NCBI RefSeq assembly: GCF_000620785.1
Contig: NZ_JIAI01000012.1
Location: forward strand, 62,001 to 126,000
Source of the DNA: Actinospineispora acaciae DSM 45401
GTDB lineage: Bacteria > Actinomycetota > Actinomycetes > Mycobacteriales > Pseudonocardiaceae
Reading direction: 5' to 3'
Length of the DNA: 64,000 nt
Shown: positions 1-9,320 of the stretch, piece by piece
Layout: each line of letters begins with the position of its first letter
Position numbering within the stretch: the stretch's first letter is position 1
Translations under genes and position numbers: made by a program
The notes under the pieces: model-generated
Databases searched by the model: none
Seen by the model: only the letters and a program-made list of their open reading frames with translations
What the model was told of the DNA's origin: nothing

Positions 1-386
1 GGGCGCTCGGTGGGCTCCGAGCAGAGTGTCAGGCGGGCTTCCAGCGCGTCCAGCTCGGCGTCGGACAGCATCGGGCAGGACAGCGCGGCGAGCTCGGGCT
101 CGATGCGCCGGCGCAGCTTGCAGATGCTGTGCAGCTCGGCGGGGTCCAGCGGGGGAACTGTGGCGCTGCGGCCACGCCTGGTGACCAGCAGGCCCTCGGC
201 CTCCAGGCTGCGCAGCGCCTCACGCACGGGAATGAAGCTCACGCCCAACTGGCCGGCGATCTGACGCAGCGAGAACTCCTGCCCCGGCTGGAGCCGGCCG
301 CTCAGGATCGCACGGCGAATTTCCGACGTGACCCGATCGGCGACCGACACCGCCTCGACCGGATGGACGAACGCGGATTGTGTCAT
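1..386 (-). CDS. GntR-family transcriptional regulator (3' end outside window)
   Basis: The first 128 residues of a DNA-binding regulator are visible; the rest lies beyond the left edge. Residues about 14-75 form the GntR winged helix: an 'SVADRVTSEIRRAILSGRL' opening, then 'LRQIAGQLGVS' and 'VREALRSLEAEGLL', which are the recognition helix and wing of the family. After residue 80 an FCD/FadR-like helical ligand domain begins ('ELHSICKLRRRIEPELAAL'). The ATG at 386 is preceded by GGAGACCT, a good ribosome-binding site. The target and effector cannot be told, because the neighbouring gene is out of view and the upstream side is gene-poor. Confidence is high for the family and nil for the pathway. 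Confidence 0.88.
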   Translation of the reverse strand, partial: MTQSAFVHPVEAVSVADRVTSEIRRAILSGRLQPGQEFSLRQIAGQLGVSFIPVREALRSLEAEGLLVTRRGRSATVPPLDPAELHSICKLRRRIEPELAALSCPMLSDAELDALEARLTLCSEPTER

Positions 387-1160
387 CAGGTCTCCACATG
401 TAGGCGGGTTGGTTGATGGCATTCGTTATAGCAGAAAAGTCGCGTTGAGTGTCATGTTTTTAGGTTCGTGCTAACGGACGCTTGGCCTCGGCGGTGCTAG
501 ACAGCGCACTGCTGGCCGTCCGGCGCGGGATACCAGTCCGGTAGGTCGAGCGCCGGCGCTGTCGGTGAGGGGTGGGCAGCTTGAGCCGGCCGCGGCCGTG
601 CCGGTCGCGGTGCCGGGCCAGGCTGTATAGGTCGAGGTTCCGGCGTACCGGGGTGGGACTGTAGACCTCCTCTAAATACACGTCTGCACCACCCGCCGCG
701 TTTCGCACCATTTTGGCCGGTTCGGGTGTCCTCGGGGGGTGCCGTGCGCACGGTGGAAGAGGCGGGCTTGGCCGGCTCGCGCGCTGGTGGCCGGGAGGTG
801 GCCCGGGTGCGGGCGTCGTCGCGCGCGGGCGTCGTCGGCGCCGGTCGCATGTGATCCTCCAGGGCCTCGTCGGGGCTGGCTACGGGCGGGGGTGGTGCCG
901 CGTGCGGTGCACTCTTTGCCATTTTCGCCGGTCGACCGTTCGGTCTGTCGCCGGGGTGCGAAAGTGGCTGAACGGGTGTACAGCGACCCCTGTGACGAGG
1001 TGGGTTCCGCTGGTCGACGGAGGCGTGACGACACGGATGTTGCCGTCGTGACGAATGTAACGGATGATCCACATGGGACACCGGCGGATCGTCTACCAGG
1101 GCAAGCGGGGTTATGGACTAAGCCTGATACTGATTGCCGGAGGGCCGGCGGGGTGCGCGC
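387..1160. other. gene-poor stretch with no convincing coding region
   Basis: About 770 bases without a gene I can defend. Several frames are open, as expected at this GC content, but their translations are low-complexity Arg/Pro/Ala text with no family resemblance. The stretch holds two near-identical 13-mers, CCATTTTGGCCGG at 708-720 and CCATTTTCGCCGG at 919-931, and a short dyad ACCGTTCGGT at 935-944. It could be the decayed remains of an inserted element or a long regulatory region for the GntR gene; nothing in it decides. Confidence 0.5.
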
Positions 1161-1379
1161 TCAGGTCGCCGTGGCGTCGGCCGGGTCGCGCCCGGGCGCG
1201 TAGCGGCGCACCGAGGGCAGGTCGAGGGCCTGGTCCAGCAGCACCAGGAAGCGGGCCGCGAGCTGTTCGGCCTCGGCGACGGTGAGCAGTCCGCGCCGGG
1301 CGCCTCGATGAAGTTCGTCGGCCAGGAGCGAGTGGAACCGCGCCGACCACTCTTCCCGGGTCTGAGCTTCATCCAGCAT
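1161..1379 (-). CDS. small hypothetical protein, 72 aa
   Basis: I do not recognise this gene. It encodes a 72-residue, mostly helical, charged protein (LDEAQTREEWSARFHSLLADE at the start, then a Leu/Ala-rich helix 'EAEQLAARFLVLLDQAL'), ending in a short Pro/Asp/Ala tail. The heptad-like spacing of hydrophobic residues in both halves suggests a small helical bundle or dimer. There are no Cys pairs, signal peptide or membrane segment. It stands alone, divergent from the CopD-like gene. It is listed as real because its frame has actinobacterial codon bias (GC-rich third positions) and a coherent helical composition. Function unknown. Confidence 0.55.
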   Translation of the reverse strand: MLDEAQTREEWSARFHSLLADELHRGARRGLLTVAEAEQLAARFLVLLDQALDLPSVRRYAPGRDPADATAT

Positions 1380-1541
1380 CCGCGATCAGTACCACGGTGC
1401 GTCACCGTCGCCGCTGGTCGTCCGGTTCGAGGCACCCGTTCGGCTGGTCAGATGTACCGGTGAGGGTTACCGGTCGGTGCGGTCCGTTCGGGGGTGCGGA
1501 CGGATACTTCAGGGACGAGCGGTACGGACGGGGGGACGGTC

Positions 1542-2606
1542 ATGGGTACGGCGGCCGGGCGGGGCACGGCGCCGTCGGTGGGTGCGCCGTCGGTGGGCAC
1601 GCCGCTGCTGGTCGCCGGCCTGGGCGCGGTCGCGCTGGCCTCGGTGGTGATCGGTATGCGGATTGCGGCGGGCGTGGTGCCGAGGCTGGAGACGGCGACG
1701 GCGGCCGCCCGGCTGGCGGTGGACGCGCTCGGCGCGGCGGAGATCGGGCTCGCGCTGCTTCCGTTCCTGGTGGGAGGGCTGTCCGGCGACCGTGACCGGG
1801 CCGAGTCGGTGGCCAGGGCGCGCCGCGCGGCGTTCCGGCGGGCCGCCCGGTTGGGGGCACTGGTCGGCGCGGCGTGGGCGATCGCGGCGGTGCTGGCGCT
1901 GTGGCTGCAGGCGGCCGGCGCGTCCGGCAGCTCGCCGCTGGCGGTGCGCGCGGGCGCGCTGGTCGACTACGCCGGGCGGATCGCGGCCGGGCGCGGCCTG
2001 CTGCTCACCCTGGGCTGCGCGCTGGTGGCGACGGTGGCCGCGCTCGCCTGGGCCTCCGTTCAGTCGGCCCGGCCGCGACGCTCCGGGCACCGGTTCCCGG
2101 AGCTGGCGGTCGGCGCCGCGCTGCTCGGGGTGCTGCCGGGGCCGGTCACGGGGCACGCGGCCGGGCACGGCAACCACGAGCCGGCGGTGCTGGTGATCGC
2201 GCTGCACGTGATAGCGGCCGGTGCCTGGGTGGGCGGGCTGCTGGCCGTGCTGGTGGTGCTGGCCCGGCACCGCCGGCTGCTGGCCGACGCGCTGCCCCGG
2301 TTCGCCACCGCCGCCGGCTGCTGCGCCGCGGTGGTGGCGGCCAGCGGGGTGCTCAGCGCGGTGTTCCGGCTGCCCGCGCCGGCCGCGCTGGTCGGCACCG
2401 GCTACGGCGCGCTGGTGCTGGCCAAGGCGGCCGGCCTCGGCGGGCTGCTCGCGCTGGGCTGGCGGGCCCGGCGGCGGTTGTCGTCCTGGGTCGCGGGGCC
2501 GTCGACCGCGCGGGCGCCGCTGGCCCGCTGGCTCGGGCTGGAGCTGGCGGTGATGGCGGTGGTGTTCGGGCTGGGGCCCGCGCTGGCCAGTTCGGCACCG
2601 GCATGA
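1542..2606 (+). CDS. CopD-like copper-resistance-type integral membrane protein
   Basis: A 354-residue membrane protein with about eight hydrophobic segments. The second half matches the CopD domain: a segment with 'HVIAAGAWVGGLLAV', then a 'GYGALVLAKAAGLGGLLALGW' segment and a terminal one before 'GLGPALASSAPA'. CopD proteins are linked with copper import or tolerance at the inner membrane; the His-rich loop 'GHAAGHGNHE' just before the CopD part could bind metal (inference). I chose the ATG at 1542, 11 bases after a GGGGGAC purine run; a GTG at 1494 in the same frame would add 16 residues. The stop overlaps the next gene's ATG (ATGA), so the two are probably translationally coupled. Confidence 0.75.
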   Translation: MGTAAGRGTAPSVGAPSVGTPLLVAGLGAVALASVVIGMRIAAGVVPRLETATAAARLAVDALGAAEIGLALLPFLVGGLSGDRDRAESVARARRAAFRRAARLGALVGAAWAIAAVLALWLQAAGASGSSPLAVRAGALVDYAGRIAAGRGLLLTLGCALVATVAALAWASVQSARPRRSGHRFPELAVGAALLGVLPGPVTGHAAGHGNHEPAVLVIALHVIAAGAWVGGLLAVLVVLARHRRLLADALPRFATAAGCCAAVVAASGVLSAVFRLPAPAALVGTGYGALVLAKAAGLGGLLALGWRARRRLSSWVAGPSTARAPLARWLGLELAVMAVVFGLGPALASSAPA

Positions 2607-3325
2607 GGTTGCGTCACGCGGTGGACGACGTCGCCGGCATCGGCCAGTTCTTCGCCGCGACCGCCAACCCGGCCGAGGCGGTGGACGACAGCTGGCGCCC
2701 GCTGCGCGAGCTGTACACCGACCCCGCCCCGCTGGCCGCCCGGATCCGCCAGGTCCGCGACGCGCTGGGCGGCGGCACCGAGAGGAGCGCAGGCGGAACG
2801 AGCATCGGTGCCGAGGAAAGAGTGGCCGCTTCGATCACGTACCAGGGGCTGGCCGCGCGCCTGGTCTCGCCGCTGCTCGCGCTCGCCTCCGTGCACGGCC
2901 TGGTGCCGCCGTGGTCGCCCGACACGCTGCACTGGCGCCCCGCCGCGGTCGGCCCGTGGCCACTGTGGGAGTCCGCACAACACGCGCGAGCCCCGGCCGA
3001 CCTACCCTCGGCCGTCGTCGACGCCCTGGTCCAACCGCACCTGGCGGCCCTCGCGGCGGCCACCAAGAAGCTGGTCTCGGTCTCCGAGCGCACCCTGCGG
3101 GGCAACGCCGCGTCCTCGATCGCCGCGGCCGGCGCGATGGTCGCCCGCGCCCGCCCGTCCGCCGCCACCGCCGCCCACCAGGTGGTTTCCGCGCTGCTGG
3201 CCACCCCCTGGCTGGACGGCTCGGGCTCCCTCGGCCCGGGATGGGCGTTCCGCCGCCGCTCGTGCTGCCTGTACTACCGGGTGCCCGGCGGCGGGCTGTG
3301 CGGCGACTGCGTACTCGGCCGCTGA
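2603..3325 (+). CDS. FhuF-like (2Fe-2S)-binding protein
   Basis: A 240-residue soluble protein. Its C-terminus, 'RRSCCLYYRVPGGGLCGDCVL', has the Cys-Cys...Cys-x2-Cys arrangement that binds the [2Fe-2S] cluster in FhuF-type ferric-siderophore reductases. The middle part ('LYTDPAPLAARIRQVRDALG', 'ASITYQGLAARLVSPLLALASVHGLVP', 'GNAASSIAAAG') matches the FhuF fold, including the conserved 'L.GN.AS' that precedes the cluster domain. FhuF enzymes reduce Fe(III) siderophore complexes in the cytoplasm. The ATG at 2603 overlaps the stop of the CopD-like gene, implying one transcript and a shared metal theme. No siderophore uptake genes lie nearby, so the substrate is open. Confidence 0.8.
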   Translation: MRLRHAVDDVAGIGQFFAATANPAEAVDDSWRPLRELYTDPAPLAARIRQVRDALGGGTERSAGGTSIGAEERVAASITYQGLAARLVSPLLALASVHGLVPPWSPDTLHWRPAAVGPWPLWESAQHARAPADLPSAVVDALVQPHLAALAAATKKLVSVSERTLRGNAASSIAAAGAMVARARPSAATAAHQVVSALLATPWLDGSGSLGPGWAFRRRSCCLYYRVPGGGLCGDCVLGR

Positions 3326-3420
3326 CCCCGGTGATCGTGCGGCCGCACGCGCATCCGCACGTGCCCCCGAGAGTCGACAGATGCGGCGTGGCCAGCGGCG
3401 GTGCGGACACGCCGTTCGCC

Positions 3421-3543
3421 TAGACTCGGGTGAGCGGCCCCGAACGGGCCAAGCTGTGGGCACCCGGTGCCCCCGTGGCCGGCGGGGAGCCAGGGGTCAT
3501 GGGGCCGCCCGAAGCCAGTACGTCTTTCGCACGAGGAGATCTA
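3421..3543 (+). promoter_or_regulatory. tig promoter (-10 TAGACT) and about 110-base leader
   Basis: TAGACT at 3421-3426 is a good actinobacterial -10 element. From it a leader of about 110 bases would run to the GTG at 3544. The leader contains the hairpin GGGCAC-CCG-GTGCCC near 3460 and ends in ACGAGGAGAT, a strong ribosome-binding site. The role of the leader is unknown. Confidence 0.5.
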
Positions 3544-4971
3544 GTGAAGAGCACCGTCGAGCGGCTCAGCCCGACGCGCGTCAAGCTCAACGTCGAGGTG
3601 CCCTTCGACGAGCTCAAGCCGAACTTCGACCGCGCCTACCGCAAGCTCGCCCAGCAGGTTCGCATCCCCGGCTTCCGCCCCGGCAAGGCCCCGGCCCGCA
3701 TCCTGGAGGCCCGCCTCGGCCGCGCCGTGGTGCTCGACGAGGTGGTCAACGAGGCGGTGCCGGCCAAGTACAGCGAGGCGGTGCAGGCCGAGGACGTCAG
3801 GCCGCTGGGCCGCCCGGAGATCGACGTCACCGAGATCAAGGACGGCGAGCAGCTGGCCTTCACCGCCGAGGTCGACGTCCGCCCCAGCATCGAGCTGCCG
3901 GACGCCTCGGCCATCTCCGTCGAGGTGGACGACGTCGAGGTCACCGACGACGAGGTCACCGAGCAGCTGGACGGGCTGCGCGCCCGGTTCGGCACCCTGA
4001 CCGGCGTCGAGCGCCCGGCCGCCAAGGACGACTTCGTGGTCGTCGACCTCTCCGCCTCGGTGGACGGCAAGCCCGTCGAGGAGGCCGCCACCACCGGGCT
4101 GTCGTACCAGATCGGCTCCGGCGGCCTGATCGAAGGCATCGACGAGGCGCTCACCGGCCTGTCCGAGGGCGAGTCCAAGTCGTTCACCACCAAGCTGGTG
4201 GCCGGCGAGCACGCCGACTCCGAGGCCGAGGTCACCGTCGCGGTGACCGCGGTCAAGGAGCGCGAGCTGCCCGACGCCGACGACGAGTTCGCCCAGCTCG
4301 CCAGCGAGTTCGACACCCTCGACGAGCTGACCGCCGACCTGCGCGACCGGATCGGCAAGGCCAAGCGCATGCAGCAGGCCGCGCAGGCCAGGGACAAGAC
4401 GCTGGAGGCCCTGCTGGAGGGCACCGAGGTGCCGCTGCCGGAGAGCGTCCTGGAGGCCGAGCTGGAGGTGCGCCGGCACGACGCCGTGCACCCGTTCGAC
4501 CACGACGAGGAGAAGTTCGCGCAGTGGCTGTCCGAGCAGGGCCGCACGCGCGAGGAGTTCGACGAGGAGTCCCGCAAGGACGCCGAGCGCTCGGTGAAGA
4601 CCCAGCTGGTGCTCGACGCCATCGCGGACGCCGAGGAGGTCGGCGTCACCGACATGGAGCTGACCCAGCAGATCGTCTCGCAGGCCCAGCGGTTCGGCAT
4701 CAGCCCCGAGGAGTTCCTGCAGCGCACCCAGCAGGCCGGCCAGCTCGGCGCGGTCTACGCCGACGTGCGCCGGGGCAAGGCGCTGGCCACCGTGGTCCGC
4801 CAGGCCACCGTGACCGACCCCTCCGGCGGCGAGGTGGACCTGACCGAGTTCCTCGGTGAGGCCGACGCCGACGAGGCCGACGAGGTGACCGAAGAGGCCA
4901 CCGACCAGGCAGAATCCGACCAGACGGAGACCGAGGAGGCCGAGCAGCGGCCTGCCGCCGCGAAGGCCTGA
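3544..4971 (+). CDS. tig: trigger factor, ribosome-associated chaperone
   Basis: A 475-residue trigger factor that binds near the ribosome exit tunnel and holds nascent chains. The ribosome-docking signature GFRPGKAP is at residues 43-50. A FKBP-type peptidyl-prolyl isomerase domain follows (about 155-245, with '[19 protein letters not shown]' and '[19 protein letters not shown]'), then the helical chaperone arms. The C-terminus is a long Glu/Asp-rich tail, usual in actinobacterial homologues. GTG 3544 follows a GAGGAGAT ribosome-binding site and gives the canonical N-terminus [15 protein letters not shown]; a longer in-frame opening to 3430 does not resemble the family. It precedes clpP1P2 and clpX, the normal actinobacterial order, joining folding and proteolysis. 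Confidence 0.98.
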   Translation: MKSTVERLSPTRVKLNVEVPFDELKPNFDRAYRKLAQQVRIPGFRPGKAPARILEARLGRAVVLDEVVNEAVPAKYSEAVQAEDVRPLGRPEIDVTEIKDGEQLAFTAEVDVRPSIELPDASAISVEVDDVEVTDDEVTEQLDGLRARFGTLTGVERPAAKDDFVVVDLSASVDGKPVEEAATTGLSYQIGSGGLIEGIDEALTGLSEGESKSFTTKLVAGEHADSEAEVTVAVTAVKERELPDADDEFAQLASEFDTLDELTADLRDRIGKAKRMQQAAQARDKTLEALLEGTEVPLPESVLEAELEVRRHDAVHPFDHDEEKFAQWLSEQGRTREEFDEESRKDAERSVKTQLVLDAIADAEEVGVTDMELTQQIVSQAQRFGISPEEFLQRTQQAGQLGAVYADVRRGKALATVVRQATVTDPSGGEVDLTEFLGEADADEADEVTEEATDQAESDQTETEEAEQRPAAAKA

Positions 4972-4992
4972 GTGCCGTGACCTGTGCTCTGA

Positions 4993-5006
4993 GCGAACGG
5001 GTTCGC
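4993..5006. promoter_or_regulatory. perfect palindrome GCGAACGGGTTCGC upstream of clpP1
   Basis: Six-base arms around a GG centre, about 90 bases before clpP1. The half-sites GCGAAC and GTTCGC are those reported for the actinobacterial ClgR activator of clp genes, but the spacing here (two bases) differs from the usual ClgR box, so assignment is inference. A TTAGGGT (-10-like) lies 30 bases downstream. Confidence 0.4.
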
Positions 5007-5095
5007 CAACACTGCATCGGCGCCCGCAAGCTTGGTTAGGGTCAAGACCAACCGAGCGCGGGCATGAGCCAATACGGAACAGAAAGCAGGCAGAC

Positions 5096-5719
5096 GTGAC
5101 GCAGTACCCAACCTTGCCGGCGGGGCCGCAGATGCGGGCCGCGGCGCCGTCGTCGATGACGCTGAGCGACTCGGTGTACGAGCGGCTGCTCCAGCAGCGC
5201 ATCATCGTGCTCGGCCAGCAGGTCGACGACGAGATCGCGAACAAGATCTGGGCGCAGATGCTGCTGCTCGCGGCCGAGGACCCGACCGCCGACATCTCGC
5301 TGTACATCAACTCACCGGGCGGCTCGGTGAACGCCGGCATGGCGATCTACGACACCATGCAGTACGTCGAGTGCGACGTGGCCACCTACGCGATGGGCCT
5401 GGCGGCCTCCATGGGGCAGTTCCTGCTCTCCGCGGGCACCAAGGGCAAGCGGTACGCGCTGCCGCACGCGCAGATCCTGATGCACCAGCCCTCCGCCGGC
5501 GTGGGCGGCACCGAGTCGGACATCGCCATCCAGGCCGAGCAGTTCCGCCGGCACAAGAAGGTGATGGCCGACCTGATCGCCGAGCAGACCGGGCAGAGCG
5601 CGGAGCGGATCACCGCCGACTCGGACCGGGACCGCTGGTTCACCGCGCAGGAGGCCCTGGAGTACGGCTTCATCGACCACGTCGTGTCCCGCGCGAACCA
5701 CGCGGCGAGCGCGAGCTAA
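5096..5719 (+). CDS. clpP1: ATP-dependent Clp protease proteolytic subunit 1
   Basis: A 207-residue serine peptidase of the ClpP barrel. The triad is Ser105 (in GLAASMGQ), His130 (in ILMHQP) and Asp179 (in DRDRW); the oxyanion strand 'INSPGGSVNAGMAIYDTMQ' is intact. In actinobacteria ClpP1 and ClpP2 form mixed double rings that work with ClpX or ClpC1 and are usually essential. The GTG at 5096 has only a weak purine run before it (AGAAAGCAGG); an upstream start is not seen in this frame. clpP2 follows after 12 bases with its own AGGAGAG, so the two are one operon. A propeptide of about 15-20 residues is likely removed on maturation. Confidence 0.97.
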   Translation: MTQYPTLPAGPQMRAAAPSSMTLSDSVYERLLQQRIIVLGQQVDDEIANKIWAQMLLLAAEDPTADISLYINSPGGSVNAGMAIYDTMQYVECDVATYAMGLAASMGQFLLSAGTKGKRYALPHAQILMHQPSAGVGGTESDIAIQAEQFRRHKKVMADLIAEQTGQSAERITADSDRDRWFTAQEALEYGFIDHVVSRANHAASAS

Positions 5720-5731
5720 GAGGAGAGGCAC

Positions 5732-6364
5732 GTGTCCCAGTACCAGGCGCCACAGTCCCGCTACGTGCTGCCCTCGTTCATCGAGCGCACCAGCTACGGG
5801 ATGAAGGAGTCCAACCCGTACAACAAGCTCTTCGAGGAGCGGATCATCTTCCTCGGGGTGCAGATCGACGACGCGTCGGCCAACGACGTGATGGCCCAGC
5901 TGCTGGTGCTGGAGTCCACCGACCCGGACCGCGAGATCTGGATGTACATCAACTCGCCGGGCGGCTCGTTCACCTCTTTGATGGCGATCTACGACACCAT
6001 GCAGTACATCCGCCCGGACATCCAGACGGTGTGCTTGGGTCAGGCTGCGTCGGCGGCCGCAGTGCTGCTGGCCGCCGGAACGCCTGGCAAGCGGTTCGCC
6101 GTGCAGAACGCCAGGATCCTGATCCACCAGCCGGCGATGGAGGGCGCCTACGGCCAGGTTTCCGACCTGGAGATCCAGGCCGCGGAGATTTCCCGGCTGC
6201 GCAAGCTGATGGAGACTACTCTGGCCAAGCACACCGGTCGAGACGAGGTGCTGATCCGCACTGACATCGAGCGGGACAAGATCTTGACGGCGGAAGAGGC
6301 CAAGGAGTACGGCATCGTCGACGACATCATCCAGAGCCGCAAGCTCTCGGTCGTGGGTCGCTGA
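5732..6364 (+). CDS. clpP2: ATP-dependent Clp protease proteolytic subunit 2
   Basis: A 210-residue second ClpP. Triad Ser107 (GQAASAAA), His132 (ILIHQP) and Asp182 (IERDK); 'INSPGGSFTSLMAIYDTMQ' forms the oxyanion strand. The Met-Gly that follows the catalytic Ser in ClpP1 is replaced by Ala-Ala here, the normal difference between the two actinobacterial paralogues. GTG 5732 lies after TAAGAGGAGAGGCAC, so the start is secure. It is cotranscribed with clpP1; clpX follows after a 178-base gap that holds a small hairpin (CCCCGCC-GATT-GGGGGC, near 6436) and probably its own promoter. Confidence 0.97.
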   Translation: MSQYQAPQSRYVLPSFIERTSYGMKESNPYNKLFEERIIFLGVQIDDASANDVMAQLLVLESTDPDREIWMYINSPGGSFTSLMAIYDTMQYIRPDIQTVCLGQAASAAAVLLAAGTPGKRFAVQNARILIHQPAMEGAYGQVSDLEIQAAEISRLRKLMETTLAKHTGRDEVLIRTDIERDKILTAEEAKEYGIVDDIIQSRKLSVVGR

Positions 6365-6542
6365 CGGGTTTTCGAGGCAATGCGGACGGCGGTGAGGTGC
6401 GCGACACGCCAGTTGTGGCGGCCTACCGCTGTCCCCCGCCGATTGGGGGCAGTCTTGTGCTCCCCCTACGGCGGGTTGGACGGGTACGGTCAGGACAGGC
6501 ATGCCGATCGGGTATGCCGGATGGGACGTTAGGTACGCACTC

Positions 6543-7823
<1,281 letters not shown>

Positions 7824-7846
7824 GCCGGCTTGATGGGGCGACCCGT

Positions 7847-7905
7847 GTGCGCGGAAAGCGCGCACCGCGGCCGGCTCACTGACGATGTTGGGGGGTCGAC
7901 CCCCC
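7847..7905. terminator. two hairpins after clpX
   Basis: GTGCGCG-GAAAG-CGCGCAC at 7847-7865 is a seven-base stem with a GNRA-like loop, followed at 7890-7905 by the perfect palindrome GGGGGGTCGACCCCCC. Neither has a T-run, but both lie just after the clpX stop and could end transcription. Confidence 0.5.
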
Positions 7906-7980
7906 ATACCCCCACGGTGCGAGCTCCTCTCGACCCGGCGTGGCCCGTTCGGCTTTGACCAGCGCCGGACGAATGCGCAG

Positions 7981-8040
7981 GTCAAGACCCGTGAGTGGTT
8001 AGCGGTGCTATGACACCGCTAACCACTCACGGGTTCTGAC
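7981..8040. repeat. dispersed palindrome, copy 1
   Basis: Perfect 21-base arms (7987-8007 and 8014-8034, core GTGAGTGGTTAGCG) around the loop CTATGA, with outer GTCA and TGAC that also pair. One of six copies in the window (others at 9169, 17920, 19367, 29360, 54106). It lies after clpX. No T-run follows, so it is either a terminator without a U-tract or a REP-like element. Confidence 0.9.
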
Positions 8041-8109
8041 CTCGGCGTTTGATGCGGGCGGGCACCTCAGCGGAAGCCGATCGGGGTGACGCCGGACTCG
8101 GTGGCCAGG
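8041..8109 (-). pseudogene. fdhD 3'-end remnant
   Basis: Read on the minus strand this gives [13 protein letters not shown] and then a stop, against [17 protein letters not shown] in the intact fdhD. The trailing Arg-Ile-Lys-Arg codons are still there before the palindrome, but the stop after them is now a CGA and about 27 bases in between are missing. The coding part is too short to be functional. It marks one edge of the mrr insertion. Confidence 0.8.
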
Positions 8110-8180
8110 GTAGAGACGTCTCGAGGAGCCCCCGACATCGTTCGGTTAGCCTCTCGACCGTGGCCGACGGCAAGGGGACA

Positions 8181-9092
8181 GTGACCGAGATGCCGACCTG
8201 GGACGGCTTCCTGCTGCCTGTGCTGCAGGTGCTCAGGGGCGGTGAGAGTGCCCAGGCACGCGACGTTCAGGACCAGGTCGCCGAGCACGTCGGCTTGACC
8301 CATGCTCAGCGCAACGAGGTTCTCGAGTCGGGACAGCCTCGTTTCCGGAATCGCGTGGGATGGGCGATGTCCTCGCTTGCACGTGCTGGCGCCCTCGCCC
8401 GGCCGCGACGAGGCACTTACATCATTACCGATGTGGGGCGTCGTCTTCTCGGCGAGCACCCGCATCGTCTGGACGAGGTCGATCTCCGCCAGATCCCCGC
8501 CTACCGGGATCATGTCCCAGCACGTCGTGCGAGCGTCGCCAGCACGCCTGTTGACGAGGCCGCGCGCACCGCTGCGCTCGATCCCGTTGAGCAGATCGAT
8601 GCCGGCATCTCCCGGCTGCGTGCGGAGGTCGCGGCGCAGCTTCTCGAACGTCTCCGCACCGCGAGTCCTGACTTTCTCGAGCGGTCCGTTCTCGATGTCC
8701 TCGTCGCGATGGGATATGGGGGAGTTGAGCAGCGTGCGCGTCGGATCGGTGGCAGTGGCGATGGAGGGGTCGACGGCGTGATCGGCCAGGACCCGCTTGG
8801 CCTAGCCCGAATCTATGTGCAGGCCAAACGATACGCGGCCGACAACATCGTCGGCCGGCCCCAGGTCCAGGGCTTCGTCGGCGCCCTCCACGGCCAGCAA
8901 GCCAACCAGGGAGTCTTCATCACGACCAGCGCCTTCTCTCGAGAAGCGGTCGACTACGCACGCACGGTCAATGCGAGCGTCATCCTGATCGATGGTGAGC
9001 GCCTTACCAACCTCATGATCGACCGTGGGGTCGGTGTACAGGCCGTACAGACCTACACAATCGTCAAGCTGGACGAGGACTACTTCGAGTAG
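8181..9092 (+). CDS. mrr: Mrr-type restriction endonuclease
   Basis: A 303-residue homologue of E. coli Mrr (304 aa), a type IV enzyme that cuts modified foreign DNA. Residues 1-110 are the winged-helix Mrr_N domain ('PTWDGFLLPVLQVL', 'RDVQDQVAEHVGLTHAQRNEVL', 'RFRNRVGWAMSSLARAGAL'). Residues about 160-285 are the nuclease core: GGSGDGGVDGVI with Asp198, then YVQAKRY with Gln214 and Lys216, the Mrr form of the PD-(D/E)xK site, then 'GALHGQQANQGVFITTSAFS'. The C-terminus KLDEDYFE copies that of E. coli Mrr. GTG 8181 aligns with the E. coli start; the frame's longer opening runs into the fdhD remnant. The flanking duplications imply acquisition by transfer. No methyltransferase is adjacent, as fits type IV. 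Confidence 0.93.
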   Translation: MTEMPTWDGFLLPVLQVLRGGESAQARDVQDQVAEHVGLTHAQRNEVLESGQPRFRNRVGWAMSSLARAGALARPRRGTYIITDVGRRLLGEHPHRLDEVDLRQIPAYRDHVPARRASVASTPVDEAARTAALDPVEQIDAGISRLRAEVAAQLLERLRTASPDFLERSVLDVLVAMGYGGVEQRARRIGGSGDGGVDGVIGQDPLGLARIYVQAKRYAADNIVGRPQVQGFVGALHGQQANQGVFITTSAFSREAVDYARTVNASVILIDGERLTNLMIDRGVGVQAVQTYTIVKLDEDYFE

Positions 9093-9116
9093 CCGGCGGA
9101 GGCGATCTGAGTTGTT

Positions 9117-9320
9117 CGACCGGGCGTGGCCCGGTGTGCTCCGACCAACGCCGGCCGCAAACGCGCAGGTCAAGACCCGTGAGTGGTTAGCGGTGCTATG
9201 ACACCGCTAACCACTCACGGGGTCTGACGTCAGCGTTTGATGCGGGTGGTGTTGGCGTAGACGTTCATGGTGTCGCCTCGGAGGAAGCCGATCAGGGTGA
9301 CGCCGGACTCGGTGGCCAGG
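9117..9320. repeat. right copy of the repeat flanking mrr
   Basis: Counterpart of 7931-8109. It includes the flank, the palindrome and the functional end of fdhD. Its divergence from the left copy is too great for a recent target-site duplication, so one copy may have arrived with mrr from a relative. Confidence 0.85.
9169..9228. repeat. dispersed palindrome, copy 2
   Basis: Same 60-base element and same orientation as copy 1 (loop CTATGA), differing only near its right edge. It lies between the convergent mrr and fdhD genes and ends two bases before the fdhD stop. Confidence 0.9.

Larger units (their letters stand above)
7931..8109. repeat. left copy of the repeat flanking mrr
   Basis: This stretch matches 9117-9320 in order: a 50-base flank (CGACCCGGCGTGGCCCG...ATGCGCAG), the 60-base palindrome, and a piece of the fdhD 3' end. 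The palindrome is nearly identical in both copies, the flank about four-fifths identical, and the fdhD part carries a deletion of roughly 27 bases. The two copies bracket the mrr gene. Confidence 0.85.

Noticed and set aside
497-1081. A 194-codon minus-strand frame in the left gene-poor stretch
   Set aside because: Pro/Arg/Thr-rich, no ribosome-binding site and no family; competing frames of similar length overlap it.
3326-3543. tRNA gene in the space before tig
   Set aside because: No acceptor or T-loop pattern (GGTTCRANNCC) could be found in this space.
2808-4859. A long plus-strand frame across the FhuF-like gene and tig
   Set aside because: Low-complexity Arg/Gly/Pro translation out of frame with two real genes.
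3541-5340. A 599-codon minus-strand frame opposite tig and clpP1
   Set aside because: It mirrors the codon bias of tig and clpP1 and has no recognisable domain.
7931-9320. Mrr locus as a transposon with target-site duplication
   Set aside because: The flanking copies are long and unequally diverged and no transposase is present; recombination fits better.
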